Shown in pieces: positions 1 through 12,273 of a stretch of DNA of 64,000 nt (position 1 is its first letter; each line of letters starts with the position of its first letter). Both the position numbers and the translations under genes were made by a program. The stretch comes from Hirsutella rhossiliensis (lineage: Eukaryota; Ascomycota; Sordariomycetes; Hypocreales; Ophiocordycipitaceae): contig NW_025408678.1 in assembly GCF_020360975.1 (NCBI RefSeq), positions 2,480,001 through 2,544,000 of the forward strand, read 5' to 3'. The notes under the pieces were generated by a model that saw only the letters and a program-made list of their open reading frames with translations, was not told the DNA's origin and searched no databases.

Positions 1-281
1 CGGCGCATCTGCAGCTGCCCCACCAGGAACCGCCGTCTGTCAGCAATCTTGATCGAAAGTCCCAACCAAACCAACATCACCAACCCACGACGCCAGAAGC
101 TTCAACCCTTCCAGACGACAAATCCACACCGGCTCGGGCTTCCACCTCTCATCCCCCGACACAAATCGTCCCTCGGCAGCGTCAATCCGCCCCTACCCCC
201 GATCACGCCATCGTTGGAAGAGGGCAGGAAGGGAAAGGGGAGGAGCATAAGGAAAGGATAGAGGAGGGCTCTGCGCTCGCG

Positions 282-1362
282 ATGGAGGCGCCGCTGGCCT
301 CGGAGACGGTCGAGCCGCCGCCGTCGTCGCAGGTGGGCGCGCAGCAGGCGGCCAAGGATCTCTTCTCGGGCGCCGTGGGCGGCATCGCCCAAGTCTTGAT
401 TGGTGTGTTGGCTGTCCCCCTCTTCCCCCCGGAAGCAAATAGACCTCCTCCAATGGTGGTTCTTCCAAGCATCTATACATCTACATCTATGGAAGAGGGG
501 TGCGGCGCGCTGACTGAATGCCTTGGGTGAGGGCAAAACTACAGGCCAGCCGTTTGACATTGTCAAGGTCCGCCTGCAGACGACGAACCAGTACGCCGGC
601 GCCGTCGACGCAGCCGCCTCGATATACCGCCACGAGGGCGCGCTGGCCTTTTACAAGGGCACGCTGACGCCGCTGCTGGGCATCGGGGCGTGCGTGTCGA
701 TCCAGTTTGGCGCCTTCCACGCCGCGCGGCGCTGGTTCGAGGGCCGCCAACAGCAACAGCAGCAGGGCCGCCTCTCGTACGCCCAGTACTACGCCGCCGG
801 CGCCTTTGCCGGCGTCGCCAACGCCGCCCTCTCGGGCCCCATCGAGCACGTGCGCATCCGGCTGCAGAGCCAGCCCCACGGCGCCGCCGCGCGCCTGTAC
901 GCCGGCCCGCTCGACTGCGTGCGCAAGCTCGCCGCCGCCCACCCGCGCGGCCTGCTCCCCGCGCTGTACCGCGGCCAGAGCGTCACGCTGCTGCGCGAGG
1001 CCGCCGCCTACGGCGCCTGGTTCGCCGCCTTCGAGTTCCTCATGAACGCCGACGCCGCCCGCAACCGCGTCGACCGCGCCGCCGTGCCCGCCTGGAAGGT
1101 CGCCCTGTACGGCGGCTTGGCCGGCGAGGCCCTCTGGCTCGCGAGCTACCCCTTCGACGTCGTCAAGAGCAAGATGCAGACCGATGCCCTGGTCCCCGCC
1201 GACCGCAGCTTCCCCACCATGCGCAGCTGCTTCGCCGCTACGTGGCGCCGCGATGGCTTCGCTGGCTTCTGGAGGGGCATCTGGCCGACCCTGTTCCGCG
1301 CCATGCCCGTCAGCGCCGGCACGTTTGCCGTTGTCGAGATGACCATGCGCGCCATTAACTAG
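282..1362 (+). CDS. YMC1: Mitochondrial carrier, YMC1/YMC2-type
   Basis: Inner-membrane solute carrier of the SLC25 family; yeast Ymc1/Ymc2 are linked to glutamate/glycine and related transport. Two exons (282-402 and 545-1362) join in phase through a 142-bp intron and give 312 aa, the usual carrier length. All three tandem repeats carry the carrier signature: PFDIVK, PIEHVR and PFDVVK. The stretches KDLFSGAVGGIAQVLIG, YKGTLTPLLGIGACVS and PAWKVALYGGLAG agree with YMC1 rather than with the ornithine carrier. The ATG at 282 is the first in frame and leaves a short hydrophilic N-terminus. The exon-1 donor falls inside the first signature (G|QPFD). The exact substrate cannot be read from sequence. 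Confidence 0.88.
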
Positions 1363-1783
1363 AAGTACCCCCCACTCTGTCCGGTTTGTCGTCTACACAT
1401 ACAAATCCTCATGGTTTGACTCTGTACACGTTGGGCGGTTGCCGTTCAACTTGGCGGTTTCTCGTCCGTCATTGGAAAAGGTGGCGAAGATAAACGGAAA
1501 AGACATGTACTACATCCTGTATACAAAGACATGGCCGGCCTTCTTTAGCTGTAGAGGCCTAACTAGAAACGCGTCAAAGGCATCAAGACGGAGCTGGCGA
1601 GAATCGAACACCCAGTTCTGGCAGTACGGTGGTGACTTGAGCCGCGACGACATACGAGTGCTGGTTGGCATTGGCCACGCTCCGAGCTGCAACATTGACC
1701 CTGCTAGACAAACAGGACGGGGGCAGACACACGGCCCTGTCCATTCAAGCCAAAACGCCCGCCTCCAGCGAGTGAGCGGCCCG
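1363..1783. other. Convergent 3' intergenic region
   Basis: Gap between the stop of the carrier gene and the stop of the opposing RINT1/TIP20 gene. It should hold both 3' UTRs. A 109-codon ORF on the minus strand has no recognisable domain and I do not call it a gene. Confidence 0.6.
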
Positions 1784-4282
1784 TCACCACCCGACATTCT
1801 CGTTGTTCTCCACACGCCTCTCCAGGATGTGCCTGGCATTCACCGGCGTCAGCGCCTCGAGCCCCAGCTCCTCAAGCACCCTGCGCGCCTCGTCGTTGCT
1901 GGTAAAGGCCCGGTCGCTCGCCTCCTTGAGCGTCGTGCCGCTCGCGCCCTCGCCCACCGACGCCGGAAGGTTCAGGAGCCGCGTGCCCTCGCGCAGCGCC
2001 TCGAGCGCCGACGAGCCCCCGGGCAGGTAGCGGTCCACCAGGGCCAGGATGGCGGCGCCGTCGTGCGCAAACTGCGCGGCGCCGAGCGTGGTAAAGGACT
2101 GCCGCACCAGCACCCCGTTCCAGAGCATGTCCTGCAGTCGGTCCAGCGCCTCGTGCCAGACGCGTCGGAGCGACGCCGTCGACAGCGTCTTGTACAGGAA
2201 GTCGAGGTTGCGCTTGAGGACGTGCAGCGGCTCATCCAACTCCGGCGTAATGGACAGTTGCGAGGGGTCGTCTATGAGCAGCAGTAGAGCTCAGTAACTG
2301 GTTACCGTCATCACGGGGTTGTGCGGAAGAAGAGGAACGACTTACCCAACACAGCCGTCTCGCCCACCGTCGTCCATTGAACCTGGTTGAGATAGGCTCG
2401 GAAGGCCTTGGAATGCGACTCAGTCAGGGCCCCAGTCAGCAGCTCCTCTGCCGCCTTGCGGCGCATTGTGTACGCGGCCACCGTCTCGTCAAAGATGCCG
2501 CTTTCTTCGTCGCCCTCGGCAGACGTGTCGGGGAGGCGGCCCTGCAAACCATCCCGGCCGACTTCGCTGCTTCGTCGCCGCGCATCACGAGCCTGGATGT
2601 CCTCCCACAACGCGGCAAAGAACTAGGATCTTGTCAGTCACGTGTGAATCAGAATACAAAGCAAGCATGTGCGAGGCATCACCCACCTCCTCGTCGCTCC
2701 ATTCCGACAAGGTGCTGGCGACGCGGTCCGCGCTGCCAGCCACCTTGCACAGCGTCTCTAGGGCGCCCGTCCCCTCTAGAGCAGCCAGTTGCTCCCTGGT
2801 CGCCCCGTGCAGGGTCCTGCCGAGCGTGGAGGTTATGGACTGGTACGCCTCCAGGGACCCTCGCAGCCGGTCATGGTAGCCGTCGAGTATGTCGAGCTGG
2901 ATGTCGGTGAGGAAGCGAAGCTTGTGCTTGAGCTTGTGCAGCCGCTCGTACTTGGAGGTCACGGCCCGCAGTAGATCTAGGATTCGCACAGCGGCAAAGG
3001 TAGGCTTCATCTTGCCCGCCACGGCGTAGTCATAGTCGATCTTCCGAGCGTCCTGTGACTCCAAAGTCTTCTCGAAACGCTCGAGCGCAAAGTCCCGTTC
3101 CACCTGGAACCAGTCGTCAAAGTGCGTGTCCAAGACATCGGCGGCGAGACCAGGCCAGCCGAGCTCGGGATCGCCGCCGTCGTAGCTGTATCTCGCGCGG
3201 ATGTCATCGTCCAAGGCCATCAGCTGCGACATGAAGCCACTCAGGTAGGGGGGATTCTTGATTGCCTCAGCTGCCACCACTTGCACCTTTTCCCGCATGA
3301 CGGGCAGCATCGCAGTGACGAAGCCGCAGACGGGGTCCAGGTAGGCCGTCTTGGTGTCGAGCGGGCCGTCACGAAACTTGGCAGAGAGCAGGTGGCTGAG
3401 GTTGTCGCGGAAGAAGGCCTCCCACTTGTCAATGGTGGCGAGAAACCAGGGGAAGCAATGCGAGCCGACGGCCTGCAAGTTGCTCGTGGGCTTGTCGCTG
3501 AGGAAGTGGAAGCGAAACTCGGTTACAAACATCTTGGTCATGACGTCAAATGGGAGGAGCGAGACGACGCCCGGGCTGTGCACGAGTTCGGGCATCTGGA
3601 GGTCGAGGAGCTTCTCGAAGCAGGCAATCCACTCGTCGTCCATCTGCGACTGAGGGTCGACGCGGGGCCATTGCCGCTTGGTCAGGACGGCCTCGAGCTC
3701 GGCGGACATGGTCTTCTTCATCTCGGACCAAAGAACATCGGTGACCCTCTCGACGTGGTCGACTAGGTGCAGGCCCTCGCTGCCCTGAACGGCCCTCAGC
3801 TTCATGGCGAGCTCCTTGAGTCGAGCATAGGGCTTAAGAGCGGCCTTGGGGCTGGCGGGTAGATGCGACCGGGCCTCGGCGCGCAGAGCTTCGACGTCTT
3901 GCAGCAGAAGAAGGTATTTCTGGGCGAGGTCGACGGTCTGGAGCTTCTTCATGGGCCGCTTGAGGCGGGCAATGGCTTCGCTAGGGGCGTCGGAGGCGGC
4001 GGCGACCTTTGCGCGGACATCGATGCTCTGCTGCAGCTGGTTGAAGTCGTCGATGCGGGCCTGCAGGGACAAATGGCGGTCTTGAGCGGTGCGGCGGGCC
4101 TCGTCGAGCTCCCTGACGGCATCGTCGAGCTGCGACTGGAGCTGAGTGCGCTGGGTCTCGACGCTGGCGAGGAGCTCGTCGAGGGTGTCGAGGTCGGCGG
4201 TGGATTGGAGCCTATCATCGAGAAAGTCCTCAACGCGCATGTCGAGGGAAGTCCCGGGCGCGGTTTCGGAGAGGGTGGTCAT
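1784..4282 (-). CDS. RINT1/TIP20 family vesicle tether
   Basis: Subunit of the Dsl1 (NRZ in animals) tethering complex, which captures Golgi-derived COPI vesicles at the ER. Three exons (4282-2687, 2622-2346, 2271-1784) give 786 aa, close to human RINT1 (792) and somewhat longer than yeast Tip20 (701). The N-terminal ~130 residues form a heptad-rich coiled coil (DELLASVETQRTQLQSQLDD region). The rest is the alpha-helical RINT1/TIP20 domain, with the stretches WIACFEKLLDLQMPELV, FPWFLATIDKWEAFF and the C-terminal RRVWHEALDRLQDMLWNGV. The start is the ATG of MTTLSETAP; an upstream in-frame extension looks like leader sequence. Both introns have good donors (GTGGGT, GTAAGT). It diverges from FIG1 across a 1.8-kb gap. 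Confidence 0.88.
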
Positions 4283-6123
4283 CCTGCCATGACTCGGTGA
4301 AGCTGGGGGAGCATGAGATGCTTGTCGAGGAGAGCGTGCTGCACTGTCTTGGTGGAGGAGAAAAGGGTTCACAGTGGAAGAGGAGCAGATGACGTTGGGG
4401 ATCGTAATTGTGCCATGCTGCCACTTTGCACGGGTAGCTGCATAGATACTGTGCATGCACAGAAGCAGTGGCCAAGCGAATATCCTTGTATCCAGTAATC
4501 GATCGACCTCGAAGCGCCTTCAACTCTGTGTACATCGTCCCTTGTCACCTCCACGTGGGGGCGTTGTTTCTTCTCAAAATTCACTGGGTGTCTGTGTCAC
4601 AGCGCCGAACCGACTGCTTCTACAAGAGGCATCGGGACTTCGTGGTGGCGGTGAAGTTGTCTCTGCTCCAAGTCGGCACGTGTCCCTGCAGGGTAGGTCG
4701 CACAACTTGAGCTTGGGCACCCAGGAGGGCTTGCAGCAAGTACATTAGGCTTGGATCTCCGAACAGCCGGGGTTTCCTTTTATTTTGCTTGGCGACCAAT
4801 GACGAGGGCATCCATGACGGGCGAGACGAGATTGGTACCTGACCAAGCAAGTGTGCGGGCTGTGTGCTGCGCGAGTAGACGGACCCCTGACCTGGACGGC
4901 GTCTTATTGCCCTGCCCAGGGACGGAGGTCTGGGCATCTAACTCGTCGTATAGAACTGATCTGATAGTCAAGATTGACTCGTAGGAGATTGGTTCAGCTC
5001 GCGTGCAGTTTTGCGGCACTTGGAGGTTGATTCCACCTTGCTCGACGATTCCAAGGAGTTTTGCGACGCCGCCATAATACATGTACATACCCTAAGGTAC
5101 CTACCTACTTCACTGTCAGTGAAAGTACAGTATACTCGGTATACCTGCCGCAGCTTGCCAGCTGCATCTAGCTTGAGCCTCATCGGCAGTCTCGCTACAA
5201 GCCCTCCCCGCCAACACAAGCGGACGCAAAAGGTACCCGATACCCCTACGTGACAGCGCAGCTCCAGCTCTCGCCCTGGCCCGCGCGGCCCCGCAGCCGC
5301 CGCAGCCCCACCTTCGCATGGCCTCCACGGCAAGGTACCGAGGTACGTACAGTGCGCGTCGTCCCGTCAACGCGGCAGAGTCAATAAAAAAGGACGTGGC
5401 TGGGCCAACCGCCGCCGCGGCCAAGTCAGTGAGAAGAGAGGTTGGGGAGCGTCGTCGTCACCTTCTCGTGTTGCATGCGCCTTACATCAATCAATCACCT
5501 GCTGTTTCTTTTCCCCTTTCTCCCAGCCATCGCATTTTATAGCCAAGAAAAAAAAAATACTGTGCGTGCCGCCGTGTCGAGTGAGTAAAGCTGCAAAGGG
5601 GCAACACAAGCTGCCCCCAAGGTCAAGTTTGCTTTCGTCATACCTCTCTCTCTCTACCTAACAAACTCATTGACTCTCTCTCCTCTCTCGCTCTCTCTCT
5701 ACAGGGTGTGTGTGGCTCAACCAACGCTTGCCGTCTCTCTCTACTCCCCATCTCGAGAGTCCAGTACATTCCTCACACAAGCAAGGGGTCCTCATCTATA
5801 CCAAACTCACCTTTGCAGCAACAGCCTCACCAAGCATTCCAGGTCCTCGCCCATTTCATCCCCGCGCGCGAGCCTTGCTTTGCCATTCCAGCTGGCAAAC
5901 AAGGACCCTTGATCCGCCCACAACCTCCCGCATTCCTCGCCACCGACGAGACCCTCATCGCCTCTGCGGGCCGTCCCGAGGCTCGAGAATTCCAAACGAG
6001 CGAACGAGCGCAGCTCGGCATCGAGAAAGTGGGCGCGCGCGCGCACAAGAGTGTGGAGGCTGAGCCCATCTCTCCCCTCTTGCCTGATCGCGCCGTGGAG
6101 GAGCTGTCAGGCCGACTCGGCGC
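4283..6123. other. Divergent promoter region, RINT1/TIP20 and FIG1
   Basis: About 1.8 kb with no gene I can support. It holds a CCAAT box in plus orientation (near 4796), a GGTACCTACCTA motif near 5097 and a CT-rich leader at about 5647-5701 ending in CTCTACAG, which could be the 3' end of an intron in the FIG1 5' UTR. Open frames between 5700 and 6060 lack an ATG and look like leader. Confidence 0.5.
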
Positions 6124-7200
6124 ATGGCCATCGGGAGCGGCTCGTCGAGCTCACCTCGGACCATGGCTCCGATGCAGGCCGGCTGGTCCCGTAAGGCCCC
6201 TTTCCGAGGGAGTCGAAGAAGGAGAAGCCCAGGCTAAGACGTTGATACTCTAGGGTTCGTGCCGTTTCTGGGCTACCACCATGTCCTCATGATATTGATT
6301 GTCGTCGCAATCATCCTGCTGTGTACGTCCTACCTTGCCAGTCTCATCCTCTCCCTCACTCCCCCAGCTAACGTATTGCGCCAAAGCACTCCTCCTCGCC
6401 GGATGCTCGTCGTCGTCGCCCCTCATCCCCGACATCTTCCTCCTCTCGCTCTACTACCAGCACTACGAGGCCGTCCCCGACACGGCCCAGGTCGACTACA
6501 ACGTCCACACGGCCATCGAGAACATTGCCGGCGGCGCCAGCATGCAGGCCCGCGTCGGCTATTTTGGCATCTGCGTCAACCCGGACGGCGGCTCCTGGCT
6601 CTGCAGCAACAACGCCACGGCGCTCGCAAAGGAGGTCTCGGTCGACCAGGACCCCCTCAACCTCATCTGGCTCGCCGCCCAGTTCAAGGACATGATTGTG
6701 TTCCCCTATCTAATGTGAGTTTATGTTTATTCTCCCCAGGCTGACTATACATATATACATATATACATATAAATATACGTATGTGTGTCTACTCTTGCAC
6801 ATATACTGACTTACACCCCAGAATCATCGCCATCATCTTCGCCTTCCTCTGCTTCCTCCTCCTCGCCACCTTCCCCGGCTGGCACGAAGAGGAAGACTCC
6901 GAGGGTTCCGAGCGCGAAGTCAAGCCCTTCCCCTCGCGGCCCGTCTCGCAAATCGCCCTCGCCATCATCTTCATCGCCTCCATCTTTGTCCTCGTCTCGG
7001 TCCTGTGGCAGCACACGGCCTCGGTCGCCGCCTCCATCATCGCCCAAGACTTTGGCAACGGCGCCGTCCGCAGCGGCGTCGGGACCAGCGCAATGGTCAT
7101 GGGCTGGTTCTCCTTCACCCTCCTCATCATCGTCACCATCGGCCTGCTCGTCATGATATTGAGTATACGCGTCCTCGGCCAGATGATGCGAGATTCGTGA
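6124..7200 (+). CDS. FIG1: Fig1 family membrane protein (Ca2+ influx/cell fusion)
   Basis: Four-span plasma-membrane protein of the Fig1 family, needed in yeast for low-affinity calcium uptake and membrane fusion during mating, and in moulds for hyphal growth and sexual development. Four exons (6124-6190, 6254-6322, 6387-6714, 6822-7200) give 280 aa. The first membrane segment (HHVLMILIVVAIILLSLLLA) is assembled across introns 1 and 2. An extracellular loop follows with the family motif GYFGICV and the cysteine pair C...WLCS, then three more segments (IIAIIFAFLCFLLLA, IALAIIFIASIFVLV, SFTLLIIVTIGLLVMIL). The start at 6124 is the first ATG I see downstream of the CT-rich leader; an in-frame ATG lies at 6163. 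Intron 3 is AT-rich (ATACATAT repeats at 6747-6778). PalI/Sur7 proteins are the main alternative, but their Cys motif differs. Confidence 0.85.
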
Positions 7201-8314
7201 GGGGGGCTCCTGAGAAACACAGCCTGGGGCCGAGGAGTGAGCTTGGGCAGAGCATGGGGGAGAGATGAAGAGGGAGAAGAGAACAAGCGAAAATAATAAT
7301 GGGCGACGCAAGCAACGGCGAGACGAAGCAAGGCGAGCCGCAGCAGCAACTCAGTCCACATGAACCGCCAGCCAAGCTCGAGTCCCCTTGGGCCTTCCTC
7401 CTCTGCATTCGACGACTACAATCTCCCCTCCGCTCCCCCAGCCGATATCCGGGACAATGAAACAGTCATTGAACTCTGACCAACCCCCTACCCAACAGCA
7501 ACCGTCTTTCCCCTCTCCTTCTTCCACCCCGTACAGCCTCCTCGACCACCTTCGAAATCGGCAGAATCGGGGGGAGAAAGAGGAAGACGGGAACAAAAAA
7601 GGCGCAGAACCCGCCAGCTTGCATTCATCAACAGCCCAGTTATATACAGGACGGAGAACCTTTCCCCCCTCCAACGACAGATGCGCCCCATGTTTGGAAC
7701 GAGTCTTTTTTTGTGGTTTTTATCATTATCGTCGATCGCACCCGGTCGGAGGAGCCGTCATATTTAGTATGTGTCGGAGGTTGACGTTTTTCATGCCTCC
7801 CCTTTACTCTCCTTCCACACTCCTAAGCCGCTTCTGCATGACATGAGGGAGAAGAAGGGGGAGCGAACATATAGAGCGGCCCAGGCACATATTATACAGC
7901 GGATCAAGAAAAGAACGTGAGAATTCACCCTGCGGTCACAAGCCATGTACAAATCAAGGGGACTGGGAACGGGGACGGCTTGGCTCAGCTCTAGAAATGG
8001 GACCAAGATTCTTGAGAGCCCATTCTCCGATGAGACCAATGATCCTGCCTTGAGTAAGACGTGCCAGTGACCGAGAAGCTCCAGCGCAATCAGAGTAAAG
8101 AGAGAACTCCGGAGACGTCTATTGTCCGCCCGACGTCTATTGTCCGCCCTCGGTATTCACCCCTCCCAACGTCATCATGAGTTATGTTATCCTACCCTAT
8201 TGAAACGCCCAAGTCTCCGCGGCCGCTTGTTCCGCCGGCCAACGCCTCTTGTCCCAAAGCAAAAATCACACCATGCAAGCAAGCACGTATGCTGCCCTTG
8301 CGAGCCGGCGCTCC
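7201..8314. other. Convergent 3' intergenic region with 18-bp tandem duplication
   Basis: Lies between the FIG1 and GH47 stops. No ORF has a recognisable domain. An exact 18-bp tandem duplication (unit GACGTCTATTGTCCGCCC) sits at 8114-8149. Confidence 0.55.
8114..8149. repeat. 18-bp exact tandem duplication
   Basis: The unit GACGTCTATTGTCCGCCC occurs twice head to tail with no mismatch, in the 3' region of the GH47 gene. It resembles a replication-slippage duplication. Confidence 0.9.
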
Positions 8315-11300
8315 TTAGAGCCGGAACGGGTGCGCCTCCGTGTTGAGCACCCACTCGTCGAGACTGATCACGTCTGGCTCCGAGAAGAGGAGAAGGTAGT
8401 ACTTGAGCGTCTCCGCCATCCAGAAGCTCTCCATCTCGTCCTTGGTCGTCGGCTCCTCCAACAACACATTGTGCACGGCACTGTTGGCAATCGAGGTCCT
8501 CGTCGCCCGCACCGTCGCCTCGAACATTTGCCAGCCCTTGTCCATCCACTCCACGTCGCCGGTGATACGGTACATGTACCATACTGACTCGATCGCTTCA
8601 GGCCTGTCGGGGTGCTCGTTAGCTCTGATGCCCCATCGAGAAGAGACGGGAAATGGGAGCCAAGAGTTCGGAGGGGTGCAGGCGAATGTAGCCCGACATA
8701 CCGAAGAATATACGACGCCGACGGCACGTCCACGAATCCTGGAGGAAGCCCCTCCCGCTGAAACTTCTCCTTGACGTACTCTTCGTGCGACTGCGGCTTG
8801 TCCGCAGCCGAGCTATCCGACTTAGACGCCAGTAGCCCTTGCCGCTTGGAGCTGGCCGGGCCGTCCGAGTCGGCCTCGGCGGCTTCCTCAGTGTCATCAT
8901 TCGCCAATGAATTCTTCGGAATGTCAAGCTGAGAGCTTTTGCCGTTCTTGAACTTGTGATCCTTGCCGAAGTTCTTGCCTACCTTTTTCCTGAGCGACGC
9001 TGGCAGCTTCGAACCGTCGTGGTCGTCTTCATCTTCAGAGCCTCCCTCGCTGTTCTTGCCTTGCTCTGGGACAGCCGCTCGTTTGTCAATGACGCTCGAC
9101 TTGTCACCCAAGGAGTTGCTCTTTTGCCGAATGGTGTCTTTTGCACTGCTGTCAGATGCTTTGGATTCGTCGTCTTCCAATGCGGCTTTGGCAGCCGCTG
9201 CTCGGCCTGCCTTCTTTGTTCCCTGGTCCGCTTCCCACTTTCGCGCCTGCTCATCTCGCCGGCCCTTGGACGGGTCAAGCTCCTCCCACCACCGAGTCCG
9301 ATTGAAATCGCACTGGTCCTTGGAAGGACACGGAATGACGTGCCCAAACTCTGGCATGATGCCCGACAAGGTCGACTGGTAAGCCCACACACAGCCGTTT
9401 GCGAGTTTCTTGGCGGTTTCAACGTCCTCTTCCCTGTCAAAGAGCCTGCCCCCGAGCCCGTACATGCCACCAATGAAGCATGTCAGGTGAGCAACCTCGT
9501 ACTCGTATCGAAAGTCTTCGACGGAGTCTCGATAAGTGCTCAGCTTGGCGGGGAACAGCACGTCCCAGTTCCCCTTGATCATGGGCCGGAATAGGAGCCA
9601 CTTGTTGATGGCGCCAACCGCGTCCTCGTAAAGCTTCTGGTACTTGGACTCTCGACCGCCGAGAAGCAGGTATTCCTGTCGCCAAAGTTAGCCAAGCAGG
9701 AGTCGACCTTTGCAGGATGCTCACCTTGGGGAAATATTCGTAGGCCGAGTCTTGCCCACCGCCCACGTGGAACTTTTGAAGCCCATTTCCGCCGGGAACC
9801 AGCCCTTGGGGCACGCAGTCCCACTCGGACTTTGTCCCGTCAGCTGCAAAAGGGCCGCCTCGCTTCTCTCTGCTCTTGAGGGTGCCATTGGATGTAGTAT
9901 TCGTCGAGTCTCCGCTCGACCTACGTTGCTGTTGGCCCTCCGAAGCACTGTCAAGCTCTCTCCGCCTATTCGAGTCAAGGACAGAGCGCAGCCCCTTTGG
10001 CCGACCACCAAAACCCTGTGGTTCGCTGAGGACTTCCTGAGAATCCACCTGTTCCTTGGCGCCCTTGCTGAGCGAGTCTCGCAAGCTTGTGGCGGTCCTA
10101 TTGCAGCCTGAAGCGTCCAGAGACTCGGGGAACATGCCGGGTATGAGCGATCCTTGTTGCTGAAAATCGACTAGGGCGTTGGTGATGCGGTCAATGGCAT
10201 CGTAGTACTTGTTCTCCGAAGTGATCTGTGCCAGTCGGGTAAATTCCATCGAGAGGCTAGCCAGCTCGGCGATGCCGACTTGGCTGGCAGCATGGGGCTG
10301 AGACGTGTACTCGGGTTTCCACTGGTAGTACAGCAGGGGCATCCTGTTGGGAGTATCAAAGATACCCATCAAGATCTCGGCCAGCTCCGTGGCCTTGTCC
10401 AGCAAAAAGGAGTAGTCGCCTCGAGACCCTCCACTGACATCGAAGGCGGCGATGAGGCCGCCGAGATATCGAATGGTGGTCTCAAAGACGGGGATATCGG
10501 AGCGGGGGGTGTAGGTAAAGTCGATGTTATTGACGGCCTTTGCCGCCTCGTCAAACTCTTTCTTCATGCCGGCGATCCATAGGGTATCTAGAGTATCGAC
10601 CAAGGTGGCGGACCAGCCACAGAAGGGATCCCGATAGCGACCCGAGCTGGGGGAGAGCTCGTCGTGCATCCAGGCATGCTTCTTGTAACCAGCCCAGGAG
10701 CGAGCCAATTCCGTCTTGACCTTTTTCTGCCTTTGCAGGCGCGTATCCTTGGCCCGTGGGGACTCGGAGGCGAAGTTGAACTGGACCTTTGGGATTTTCT
10801 TGGCGGCACCGGTGGGAAGCGGAACGATGGATGCCTTGGACAGCGGGAAATGCTCGTTGGGCTTGGTCCAGTGAACCTGGCCATCGGCGAGGGGCATCGA
10901 CTCGGGGGCGGCACCCTTCGGGGGATTCTTCCAGCCCAGCGGGACCTCGTCCTTGTCGGCCTTGTCTGGAGAAGTTGGGTCGTCGGAGCCGTCTAGGGAG
11001 GGCCGAGGACTCCCATCCTTGGATGACGGGGGATGCTGCAGGTCGACTCGCTCGTCACCGCCCGCCTTTCCCTGACCGACGTGGCCTGACTTTGGCTTGT
11101 CGTTTGCGAGGGGCTCGGAGGCCCCCGTTAGTGGCTCTTGCGGGCGATTGGCGGCGAGCGACTTAGCATGTTCGCGGTTCGGACCCTGGGGCGCGGATTG
11201 GGGAACGAGCGGCGGCGGGCGGCGGGTGCTCGCCAGGTCGGGCTGCGGGGCCCATGAGTTCTGGACGAGGCGGTAGAGCAAGAAGACGACGACGACGGCG

Positions 11301-11335
11301 CAGACGGTAAAGAGCCTGTATCTGCGTCTCGGCAT
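8315..11335 (-). CDS. GH47 alpha-1,2-mannosidase with long insertions
   Basis: Class I inverting alpha-mannosidase that trims N-glycans in the ER/Golgi. Three exons (11335-9725, 9675-8702, 8603-8315) give 957 aa. The protein begins with a basic stretch and a type II signal anchor ([19 protein letters not shown], ~5-25), then a Pro/Ser/Lys-rich stem. GH47 landmarks in order: [75 protein letters not shown] (catalytic Glu; split by intron 2 at R|PEAIES) and a C-terminal TEAHP, whose Thr contacts the catalytic Ca2+ in the family. Typical enzymes are 500-650 aa; the excess is two low-complexity insertions, about 100 aa after MFPES and about 190 charged residues after WWEELDPS. Whether it is a Golgi trimming enzyme or an EDEM-like factor is open; the anchor favours the former. 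Confidence 0.88.
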
Positions 11336-12273
11336 GGTGGATGGAGGCTGGTTGCGAATGCTTCTTTGTTGGTTGAAGGGATGCCGCGAGGGGAAAAGAT
11401 GTTGCTTCGGCGCACGGACGGGTTCAATACGTTTATGAAGACCGCATTGCCCAATCTTTGATAGAGGTAAGGGAGACAGACGTCGCCGACGGTTTCGGTC
11501 TGTTGTAGGGGGGCGAGTCAATCGGCTTTGGCCGGTAATGGTTCTGCTGCTGACGATGGAGCTCGTGGCAAGGTAATAAAAGCGCGACCAAGTTTCCGAA
11601 AGTAGCAATGATATTGATTAATCAGACAGCCTTGGTTGGAGCTGGGCCACGTCGACAAGTCGCCCTCGACGATGAAGAGAGGACTTTTAAAACACACGAG
11701 GAGAGGCAGGCGACGGGCTAAAAAGGGAAGGCAAGAAGTAAAGCAGGGATGCGGTTGCGTCGAAGCTTGCTTTTATGCATGCGTGGTTGCGGAGGGGTCG
11801 CTCCTTGCCTCCGCCAAGGGGTGTCCAGAGACTCCAGACAGAACCCTTGATCGGGCCTTGGCAGCGGCATGTCCCTTGCACGTACTTTGCCGGCTACAAG
11901 AGTAGAGGCCTGTACCTGGGAAGCACTCTCAGCTCGATACCGTTGAAGTCCCGTTTCGGCACTGGCCGGTATCAGTAACCGCGGAGTACCTAGGTACAGG
12001 GAGCTTCACCTGCGCTAGGGCATATGCCAGGTACCTGCCGCAGGCTCTAGGAAGCAGCTGTGTCGCACTTGTCGAGCTCTGTAACCCGATTACTGGGCTA
12101 AATAATAATATGCATGTAATTAATTACCGTAGTACCTGCTTTGGATCTAGCGTTGGCCACCCTTGGTTGCACACAGTCACTTGACAAGCACACAAGCAGA
12201 AAGGAGTACGTACCGTAATTACTGTAGCCTACGGAGAGGTACTTCGTACGGCATTAAGATAGGTAGGTAATTA
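11336..12273. other. GH47 upstream region
   Basis: Promoter and leader of the minus-strand GH47 gene, then AT-richer sequence running into the transposon. It contains the 12-bp palindrome GTACCTAGGTAC (11986-11997), an AGGTACCT near 12029 and an AT-rich patch near 12100-12125. I see no gene here. Confidence 0.5.
11986..11997. repeat. GTACCTAGGTAC palindrome
   Basis: Perfect 12-bp palindrome, one of several TACCTAGG-type motifs confined to intergenic DNA in this window (others near 5097, 15313, 29735 and 29770). Confidence 0.7.

Noticed and set aside
1510..1839. 109-codon minus-strand ORF and a GAATCGAAC tRNA-like T-arm near 1600
   Set aside because: The ORF overlaps the RINT1/TIP20 3' end in another frame and has no domain. 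The putative T-arm has no pairing acceptor, D or anticodon arms around it.
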